Positions 54,264 to 61,141 of a stretch of 64,000 nucleotides of DNA are shown piece after piece; the stretch's first letter is position 1, and every line of letters starts with the position of its first letter. Below the pieces are notes generated by a model that saw only the letters and a list, made by a program, of their open reading frames with translations, was not told the DNA's origin and did not search any database. The DNA comes from Microbacterium lacticum. GTDB lineage: Bacteria > Actinomycetota > Actinomycetes > Actinomycetales > Microbacteriaceae. The position numbers were made by a program, and so were the translations under genes. The stretch covers positions 372,001 to 436,000 of the forward strand of contig NZ_VFPS01000003.1 in NCBI RefSeq assembly GCF_006716815.1, in the 5' to 3' direction.

Positions 54264-55880
54264 TCAGCCTCCCGCGAGCTCGCGTCGGCGCATCAGCGCG
54301 AGCGCCCCCGCGACGAGCGCAACGGACGACGGCAGAACCCACCAGAGCCCGCCGAGGTCCACACCGCCCGCTGTCGGTGTGACCGCCGCGGCGAACGGCG
54401 AGATCCGGGTCGACCCCGGTTCCATGCCGAAGAGGGGTCCGAACAGGCCGATCGCCGCGGCCAGCATGACGAGCATCCAGCCGAGCGCGATCGTCAGCCG
54501 AGGCGCCCACACGAACACGAGCGCGGTCAGCCCGACGAACACTGCCGCCGGCAGCACTTGACCTGCCCCGGCGATCGCCGCGTCTCGGGCGAGGTCGCCG
54601 GCGTCCGTCGCCACGAGGGCCCCGAGCACGGCTCCCGCCACGCCGCCGACGATCGTGAGGACCACGGCGGCGAGGGCGACGATCACGTAGTCGCCGAGCC
54701 AGTGGACGCGATCGAGCGGGGATGCCCACACGAGTTCGGCCATTCCGCGCACCTCGTCCTGACGCGCGCGGATGACGGTCTGCACACCGGCGCACGCGGC
54801 CAGGACGCCGAGCATGATGAAGAATACGACGATGAGGCCGGTGCGCATGTCCTCGCCTCCGCTGAGCTTCTCGAGCACGTCGGCGATGGCCGGGTTCTCG
54901 CCACCGACCCGGTCCGCGACCGCCCCCAGCGCGGTCGCGAGCGCTCCGACGAGAACGCCGCCGATGACCCACCCGGCGATCGACGGAGTCGCCAGGCGCG
55001 TGACGAGGGCGAGGTTCGAGCGCAGGTACGGGCGCGCGTCGGGCCGCCCGGTGCTCTCGGCGATGAAGGCCGTGCCGAGGTCGCGCCGCGATTGCAGCGC
55101 GAGCGCGGCGGCGACGAGCGCCACGGATGCCGCCGCCAGGAGGGCCACCGGCGCCCAGGCATCCACGTCGAATGCGCGGGTGTTCTCGGCCCAGCCGAAG
55201 GGCGACAACCAAGTGAGCCACGAACTCTGCAGGCGGGTCAGGTCTTCGCTCGGCGTGCCGAGGGCGTTGCCGATCCCGGCCAGGACGAACGTGCCGACGA
55301 GCACCCACGTGGCGAGCGAGTTCGCGCCGCGCGAAGTCGGCATCACCTGCGCCGCGACCAGCGCGGCGCCGAGGAACACGAGCCCGACGAGCGCGCAGGA
55401 TGCCCCGACGAGGATCGCGCCGGCCGCCGCCGCGCCGTTCGCGAGGAACGCCGCCGTCACGAGGAGACCGAGGACGACGTTCGCGAGAGCGCCGTGGACC
55501 AGGGTCGCGACCGTCGGCATCCATCGCCCGGCGGGAGTGGCGGAGAGCATCTCGAGCCGGCCGTCCTCCTCATCGCCCCGGGTGTGCCGCACCGCGAGGA
55601 ACGAGCTCATCAGCGCCGCAAGGATCAGCAGCCACGGCAGCAGGAGGAACACGACCATCTGGCTCTCGCCGGTGCCCGAGGGCAACCCGCGGAACAGCAG
55701 GATCACCGGGTTCGCCATCACCGTCGCGAGGAGGGCGGCGCGCTCCTGCCCGTCGCCGTACGAGGTGAGCGCGCCCGCGTATCCGGCACCGGCGAGCAGC
55801 GCCGTGCCGCAGATCCAGAGTGCGAGCTGCACGCCGTCTCGCCGCGCACGCTGGCGCAGCAGCGGCCCGAATCCGCTCAT
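54264..55880 (-). CDS. ABC exporter permease (polyketide antibiotic transporter type)
   Basis: 538 residues, about 12 membrane segments in two similar halves (FLLLPWLLILAALMSSFLAV with RHTRGDEEDGRLEMLSATPA in the first; IVVFFIMLGVLAACAGVQTV with RARQDEVRGMAELVWASPLD in the second). This duplicated ABC-2 layout with a D/E-rich coupling loop is typical of actinobacterial drug/antibiotic exporters. ATG overlaps the ATPase stop by ATGA. Its ATPase partner is truncated, so the exporter is probably not energised. Confidence 0.9.
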   Translation of the reverse strand: MSGFGPLLRQRARRDGVQLALWICGTALLAGAGYAGALTSYGDGQERAALLATVMANPVILLFRGLPSGTGESQMVVFLLLPWLLILAALMSSFLAVRHTRGDEEDGRLEMLSATPAGRWMPTVATLVHGALANVVLGLLVTAAFLANGAAAAGAILVGASCALVGLVFLGAALVAAQVMPTSRGANSLATWVLVGTFVLAGIGNALGTPSEDLTRLQSSWLTWLSPFGWAENTRAFDVDAWAPVALLAAASVALVAAALALQSRRDLGTAFIAESTGRPDARPYLRSNLALVTRLATPSIAGWVIGGVLVGALATALGAVADRVGGENPAIADVLEKLSGGEDMRTGLIVVFFIMLGVLAACAGVQTVIRARQDEVRGMAELVWASPLDRVHWLGDYVIVALAAVVLTIVGGVAGAVLGALVATDAGDLARDAAIAGAGQVLPAAVFVGLTALVFVWAPRLTIALGWMLVMLAAAIGLFGPLFGMEPGSTRISPFAAAVTPTAGGVDLGGLWWVLPSSVALVAGALALMRRRELAGG

Positions 55881-56452
55881 CGACGGTCCCGCCGGCGCAG
55901 ACCTGTGGATGCCGCGTCGCGCCCGGCCGAGCGCGCGGACCTCCCCTCGGTGCCCTCGGTGCCCTCAGCGGCGCCCTCAGCGGCGCTTTCGGTGCCGGCC
56001 CCGGCACGGTCCGCGCGCGACGTGGTCGAAGGCGCGTCGCCGTAATGGCGCAGGAACAGCTCCTCGAGGGACGGCGGGGCGATGCGCAGCCCCTCGACGC
56101 CCAGCGCACCCAGGGTCGCCAGCGACGGCGCGACAGCATCGCTGGCCAGCGTGAACGTCACCCGCCCGGCATCCTCGCGCACGTCCTCGGCCCCGGGGAT
56201 CGCCGCCGCCGCGGCCGCCGTCGCCGTGGGCGTCGCGGCGAACGACACCTCGGTGCGGGTCAGGTGGCGCATGTCGGCGAGCGTGCCCGCGTCGACGATG
56301 CGACCGGCGCGGATGATCGAAACGCGATCGCACAGCAGCTCCACCTCGGAGAGGATATGGCTCGACAGCAGCACCGTCGCGCCGGCGGCCTTCACCCGCG
56401 CGATCTCCGCCCGCAACACGACCTCCATCAGCGGGTCGAGTCCGCTCGGGGG
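55877..56452 (-). pseudogene. ABC exporter ATPase, C-terminal fragment
   Basis: Begins abruptly at SGLDPLMEVVLRAEIARVKA, just past where the Walker B Asp-Glu would be, then LLSSHILSEVELLCDRVSII (His switch) and a C-terminal regulatory part ending with an Ala/Gly/Glu low-complexity stretch. The first about 170 residues with Walker A and the signature are absent; the sequence upstream of 56452 belongs to the gntR promoter region. No start codon. Confidence 0.88.
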
Positions 56453-56464
56453 ATACCGGATGCG

Positions 56465-56527
56465 TTGTATACGCAACGCGAGCGAAGCCGTCGTGGCTTC
56501 ACGTTCGCCGCGTCTTATGTATACAAT
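56465..56527 (+). promoter_or_regulatory. gntR promoter with two GTATAC operator candidates
   Basis: TTGTATACGCAA at 56465-56476 and ATGTATACAAT at 56517-56527 share the TTGTATAC core, in opposite directions. The second overlaps the -10 box TACAAT (56522-56527), which stands 6 nt before the ATG at 56534. GT-N2-AC cores suit FCD-type GntR proteins, so autorepression is likely. Confidence 0.6.
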
Positions 56528-56533
56528 GAGCGT

Positions 56534-57172
56534 ATGCGAGCGAGCGACCGGGCCTACGCCACGCTGCTGGAGGAGATCCAGTCGGGCGCGCTCGGCCCGG
56601 GCGCCGTGCTCGGCGAGGTCGACCAGTCGAGCCGCCTCGGCGTGAGCCGCACGCCGCTCCGCGAAGCGCTCGGCCGCCTCGCCGCCGACGGGCTCGTCGT
56701 CCAGGCATCCCCTCGCGTCACCGTCGTCAGCGACATCGACGCCGGGGACATCCGCGAGCTGTTCGAGGTGCGCCGCGCACTCGAGGAGACCGCCGCCCGT
56801 CTCGCCGCCGAGCGCGGGGCGCGGGACGTCTTCGCCGAGATCGCCGGCGCGCTCGGCGAAACGGATGCCGCGGCCGATCCCGACGCGTACTACGCCCTCA
56901 TTGCGCGCTTCGACCGCGCCCTCGACGCCGCCGTCGAGAACGACTACCTCACGGCGGCACTGAAGAACGTGCGCACCCACCTGGTGCGTGTGCGCCGCCT
57001 CGCGCGCGACAACCCCGACCGCCTCGCGGCATCCGTCGCCGAGCACCGCCTCATCGCCGCCGCGATCGCCGTGGGCGACGGCGACCTCGCCGCCCACGCC
57101 ACGCACGTGCACCTGTACAACGCCCTGACCTCGATCCTCGCCTCGCTGCCGTCCACGGAAGGAACCTCATGA
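56534..57172 (+). CDS. GntR-family (FCD) regulator of the methylcitrate genes
   Basis: 212 residues. Winged helix at the N-terminus ([40 protein letters not shown]) and an all-helical FCD ligand domain ([60 protein letters not shown] with metal-type His). Leaderless ATG. It overlaps prpD by ATGA, so it is the first gene of gntR-prpD-prpB-prpC and probably senses a propionate-derived metabolite (inference). Confidence 0.92.
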   Translation: MRASDRAYATLLEEIQSGALGPGAVLGEVDQSSRLGVSRTPLREALGRLAADGLVVQASPRVTVVSDIDAGDIRELFEVRRALEETAARLAAERGARDVFAEIAGALGETDAAADPDAYYALIARFDRALDAAVENDYLTAALKNVRTHLVRVRRLARDNPDRLAASVAEHRLIAAAIAVGDGDLAAHATHVHLYNALTSILASLPSTEGTS

Positions 57173-58695
57173 CCGTCACCCACCACGTGCGCGTCCACCG
57201 CTCGGAGGAGAACCTCGCGCGCGAAGACCAGCTCGCCTGGAAGATCGCGGAGGTCGCGGCCGACCCGGTCGCCGTCGACCCGGGCGTCGTCGACATGATC
57301 ATCAACCGCGTGATCGACAACGCCGCCGTCGCCGCCGCCTCGCTCACCCGCGGCCCCGTGACCGCGGCGCGCGCGCAGGCACTCGATCACCCGGTGAGCC
57401 GCAACGGGCATGGCTCGACCGTCTTCGGCGAGCCCAACGAGACCCTCTCGAGCCCCGAGTGGGCGGCCTGGGCGAACGGCGTCGCGGTCCGCGAACTCGA
57501 CTACCACGACACGTTCCTCGCGGCCGAGTACTCGCACCCGGGCGACAACATCCCCCCGATCGTCGCGGTCGCCCAGCACGTCGGCGCCGACGGCGCGGCG
57601 CTCGTCCGTGGCATCGCGACCGGATATGAGATCCAGATGGACCTCGTGCGCGCCATCTCGCTGCACAAGCACAAGATCGACCACGTCGCCCACCTCGGCC
57701 CCTCGGCCGCGGCCGGCATCGGCACCCTGCTCGGCCTCGACGAGGCGACGATCTACCAGGCCGTGAGCCAGGCCCTCCACACGACGACCGCCACCCGGCA
57801 GTCGCGTAAGGGCGAGATCTCCACCTGGAAGGCGCACGCCCCCGCTTTCGCCGGCAAGATGGCCGTCGAGTCGGTCGACCGGGCCATGCGCGGCCAGACC
57901 TCACCGAGCCCCATCTACGAAGGTGAGGACGGCGTCATCGCGTGGATGCTCGACGGCCCGGATGCCTCGTACGACGTGCCGCTCCCCGCCCCCGGCGAGC
58001 CCAAGCGTGCGATCCTCGACTCGTACACGAAGGAGCACTCCGCCGAGTACCAGGCGCAGGCGTGGATCGACCTCGCGCGGAAGCTCCACGGCGAGCACCC
58101 CGAACTGGCCGACCCCGAGCGCGTGGCATCCATCGTGCTGCACACCTCGCACCACACCCACTACGTCATCGGCTCGGGCGCGAACGACCCGCAGAAGTAC
58201 GACCCGGCCGCGTCGCGCGAGACGCTCGACCACTCGATCCCGTACATCTTCGCCGTCGCGCTGCAGGACGGGGGCTGGCACCACGTCGACTCGTACCTGC
58301 CGGCGCGCGCCGCCCGGGCCGACACGGTCGCGCTGTGGCAGAAGATCACGACGGCGGAGGATGCCGAGTGGACGCGCCGCTACCACTCCGAAGACCCCGA
58401 CGAGAAGGCCTTCGGCGGACGCGTGGAGATCACCCTCGCCGACGGCTCCACGATCACCGATGAGATCGCCGTCGCCGACGCCCACCCGCTCGGCGCCCGG
58501 CCGTTCGCCCGCGCCGACTACATCGCGAAGTTCCGCCTGCTCGCAGAGCCCGTGCTTGCGCCGGAGGAGATCGCCAAGTTCCTCGGCCTCGCCGAGCGGC
58601 TGCCCGAGCTGACCCCCGCCGAGGTGCAGGAGCTCAACATCGCCGCCCGGCCGGGCGTCCTGGCATCCGTGCCCGCGCCGAAGGGGCTGTTCTGA
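57169..58695 (+). CDS. prpD: 2-methylcitrate dehydratase (MmgE/PrpD family)
   Basis: 508 residues, family length. [60 protein letters not shown] and [20 protein letters not shown] match PrpD closely, as does [20 protein letters not shown]. Removes water from 2-methylcitrate to give 2-methyl-cis-aconitate in propionyl-CoA breakdown. ATG with GGAAGGAACCTC. An inverted repeat separates it from prpB. Confidence 0.95.
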   Translation: MTVTHHVRVHRSEENLAREDQLAWKIAEVAADPVAVDPGVVDMIINRVIDNAAVAAASLTRGPVTAARAQALDHPVSRNGHGSTVFGEPNETLSSPEWAAWANGVAVRELDYHDTFLAAEYSHPGDNIPPIVAVAQHVGADGAALVRGIATGYEIQMDLVRAISLHKHKIDHVAHLGPSAAAGIGTLLGLDEATIYQAVSQALHTTTATRQSRKGEISTWKAHAPAFAGKMAVESVDRAMRGQTSPSPIYEGEDGVIAWMLDGPDASYDVPLPAPGEPKRAILDSYTKEHSAEYQAQAWIDLARKLHGEHPELADPERVASIVLHTSHHTHYVIGSGANDPQKYDPAASRETLDHSIPYIFAVALQDGGWHHVDSYLPARAARADTVALWQKITTAEDAEWTRRYHSEDPDEKAFGGRVEITLADGSTITDEIAVADAHPLGARPFARADYIAKFRLLAEPVLAPEEIAKFLGLAERLPELTPAEVQELNIAARPGVLASVPAPKGLF

Positions 58696-58717
58696 TGTCC
58701 GCTCGCACGTGCGCGCC

Positions 58718-58804
58718 GTACCGTTTGCAGGATCAGACCACACACACCGCCCCGAATCGGGCTCTGCAGGCGCGAAACCTGTGGTCTGATCCTGCATTCG
58801 GTAC
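58718..58804. repeat. long-armed inverted repeat between prpD and prpB
   Basis: TGCAGGATCAGACCACA (58726-58742) and TGTGGTCTGATCCTGCA (58780-58796), 17 bp, perfect, extended outward across a TT/TT mismatch by GTACCG/CGGTAC. A small palindrome CCCGAATCGGG lies within. Being inside the operon, it could stabilise or partly terminate the message. Confidence 0.78.
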
Positions 58805-58846
58805 AACGGCGACCAGAGCAGGGCGCGCGGCGGGAGGGCTGGCCTG

Positions 58847-59749
58847 ATGCTGTACGCGCAGACTCCGGCCGCCGAGAAGCGGCGCCTGCTGCGCGAGCGG
58901 CTCGCCGCGGGCGAGCTGCTGCGTTTCCCCGGGGCGTTCAACCCGCTGTCGGCCCGGCTGATCGAGCAGAAGGGCTTCGAAGGCGTCTACATCTCGGGCG
59001 CCGTGCTGTCGGCCGACCTGGGCCTGCCCGACATCGGCCTGACGACGCTCACCGAGGTCGCCGGGCGCGGGCAGCAGATCGCCCGCATGACCGAGCTCCC
59101 CGCGATCATCGACGCCGACACCGGCTTCGGCGAGCCGATGAACGTCGCCCGCACGATCCAGACGCTCGAGGATGCCGGGATCGCCGGCACCCACATCGAA
59201 GACCAGGTCAACCCGAAGCGCTGCGGCCACCTCGACGGCAAGCAGGTCGTCGCCGAGAACACGGCCCTCAAACGAATCCGCGCCGCCGTCGACGCGCGCC
59301 GCGACCCGAACTTCCTCATCATGGCGCGCACCGACATCCGTGCCGTCGAGGGCCTCGGCGCCGCGATCGACCGCGCGAAGGCGCTGGTGGATGCCGGGGC
59401 GGACGCCATCTTCCCCGAGGCGATGCGCGATCTCGCCGAGTTCGAAGCGGTCGCGAAGGCGGTCGACGTGCCGATCCTCGCCAACATGACCGAGTTCGGC
59501 AAGAGCGAGCTGTTCGCCGTCGATGCGCTGCGGGATGCCGGGGTGCAGATCGTCATCTGGCCGGTGTCGCTGCTGCGCATGGCGATGGGCGCCGCCGGTC
59601 GCGCACTCGATACGCTGAACGACGAGGGACACCTCACCGGGCGGCTGGGGGAGATGCAGCACCGCGCCGACCTGTACGACCTCATCGACTACGAGGCGTA
59701 CAACCACTTCGACCAGAGCGTCTTCAACTTTCAGATCACGAAGGAGTGA
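58847..59749 (+). CDS. prpB: methylisocitrate lyase
   Basis: 300 residues. Isocitrate lyase/PEP mutase superfamily: FEGVYISGAVLSADLGLPDI, PAIIDADTGFGEPMNVART with Mg-binding Asp, HIEDQVNPKRCGHLDGKQVV with the KRCGH catalytic Cys motif, and FLIMARTDIRAVEGLGAAID. Splits methylisocitrate into pyruvate and succinate. Confidence 0.96.
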   Translation: MLYAQTPAAEKRRLLRERLAAGELLRFPGAFNPLSARLIEQKGFEGVYISGAVLSADLGLPDIGLTTLTEVAGRGQQIARMTELPAIIDADTGFGEPMNVARTIQTLEDAGIAGTHIEDQVNPKRCGHLDGKQVVAENTALKRIRAAVDARRDPNFLIMARTDIRAVEGLGAAIDRAKALVDAGADAIFPEAMRDLAEFEAVAKAVDVPILANMTEFGKSELFAVDALRDAGVQIVIWPVSLLRMAMGAAGRALDTLNDEGHLTGRLGEMQHRADLYDLIDYEAYNHFDQSVFNFQITKE

Positions 59750-59751
59750 CC

Positions 59752-60936
59752 ATGCCCGACATTCACAGGGGACTCGCCGGGGTCGTCGCCGACGTCACGG
59801 CGATCAGCAAGGTCGACCCCGAGACCAACTCGCTGCTGTACCGCGGCTACCCCGTGCACGAGCTGGCCGCCACCCAGTCGGCCGAGGCGGTCGCCTACCT
59901 GCTGTGGAACGGCGACCTGCCGACGGACGAGCAGCTCGCGGCGCTGCGGTCGACCGAGCGCGCGCACCGCGCCCTGCAGGATGACGTGAAGGCGGCGATC
60001 GACCTGACGCCGCTCGACGCGCACCCGATGGACGAGGTGCGCACGGCGGTCAGCGTGCTGGGCGCCCGCGACCTCGCCGGCACGGGCTCGGTGCTCGACG
60101 CCACGGGCACGCCCGAGGAGAACCTCGAGCGCTCGATCCGCCTGTTCGCGGCGCTGCCGGCGATCGTGGCCTACGGCCAGCGCCGTCGCCGCGGCGAGGA
60201 GCTCATCGCGCCGCGCGACGATCTCGACTACGCCGCCAACTTCCTCTGGATGACCTTCGGGGAGGAGTTCGACGACGTCGTGGTGGATGCCTTCAACCGC
60301 TCGATGATCCTGTACGCCGAGCACTCGTTCAACGCCTCGACGTTCACCGCGCGCGTCATCACCTCGACCCTGTCCGACCTGTACTCGGCCGTCGTCGGCG
60401 CGATCGGCGCGCTCAAGGGGCCGCTCCACGGCGGGGCGAACGAGGCCGTGCTGCACATCTTCGACGAGATCGGCGACGCCGACGAGGTGGAGGCCTGGCT
60501 CGACCGCGCGCTCGCCGAGAAGCGCAAGATCATGGGATTCGGGCACCGCGTCTACAAGCACGGCGACTCGCGGGTACCGACCATGAAGGCGGCGCTCGAC
60601 ACCCTCATCGACTACTACGACCGCCCCGACGTCGAGGCGCTGTACACGACGATCGAGCGCGAGTTCGTCGAGCGGAAGGGCATCTACCCGAACCTCGACT
60701 ACCCGTCGGGTCCCGCGTACAACCTGATCGGGTTCGACACCCTGACCTTCACGCCGCTGTTCGTCGCGGCGCGGGTGGTCGGCTGGACCGCGCACATCAT
60801 GGAGCAGGCCGCGTCGAACGCGCTCATCCGCCCGCTCTCGGAGTACGTCGGCCCCGACGAGCGGCACATCGCGGGCTTCGTCGACGAGGCCGGCACCTCG
60901 ACGATCACGCTCCGCGCCGCCGAAGCCGAGGGCTGA
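59752..60936 (+). CDS. prpC: 2-methylcitrate synthase / citrate synthase
   Basis: 394 residues. Citrate synthase family: SLLYRGYPVHELAATQSAEA; catalytic His in GPLHGGANEAVL and in MGFGHRVYKHGDSRV, Asp in YPNLDYPSGPAYNLIGFD. Joins propionyl-CoA (or acetyl-CoA) and oxaloacetate. ATG 59752 is chosen over GTG 59746 because AAGGAG at 59741-59746 would overlap the GTG. Last gene of the prp operon. Confidence 0.93.
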   Translation: MPDIHRGLAGVVADVTAISKVDPETNSLLYRGYPVHELAATQSAEAVAYLLWNGDLPTDEQLAALRSTERAHRALQDDVKAAIDLTPLDAHPMDEVRTAVSVLGARDLAGTGSVLDATGTPEENLERSIRLFAALPAIVAYGQRRRRGEELIAPRDDLDYAANFLWMTFGEEFDDVVVDAFNRSMILYAEHSFNASTFTARVITSTLSDLYSAVVGAIGALKGPLHGGANEAVLHIFDEIGDADEVEAWLDRALAEKRKIMGFGHRVYKHGDSRVPTMKAALDTLIDYYDRPDVEALYTTIEREFVERKGIYPNLDYPSGPAYNLIGFDTLTFTPLFVAARVVGWTAHIMEQAASNALIRPLSEYVGPDERHIAGFVDEAGTSTITLRAAEAEG

Positions 60937-60947
60937 TCCGGCTCGAA

Positions 60948-61015
60948 GCATCCTCGTCCCGCCCCGCGCGCGCCGGCGCAGCGCGCCCGGCGGCACCGGG
61001 TCGGGGCGAGGATGC
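60948..61015. repeat. long inverted repeat after prpC
   Basis: GCATCCTCGTCCCGCCCCG (60948-60966) and CGGGTCGGGGCGAGGATGC (60997-61015), 19 bp with two mismatches, enclosing a very GC-rich loop. Most likely ends the prp operon transcript. Confidence 0.7.
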
Positions 61016-61141
61016 CTCACACCCGGATCATGGCTGAATGAGAGGATTCTCATACCGAACTGTGACCGGTCCCAGTAGCGTCGGGGGTACCTGCTCAGGG
61101 CACGGTGCCGTGCCCGTGCCCGCACACCCCGGGAGCTCCGC

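Noticed and set aside
59746..59751. GTG at 59746 as the prpC start
   Set aside because: It overlaps the AAGGAG ribosome binding site, whereas ATG 59752 has proper spacing.
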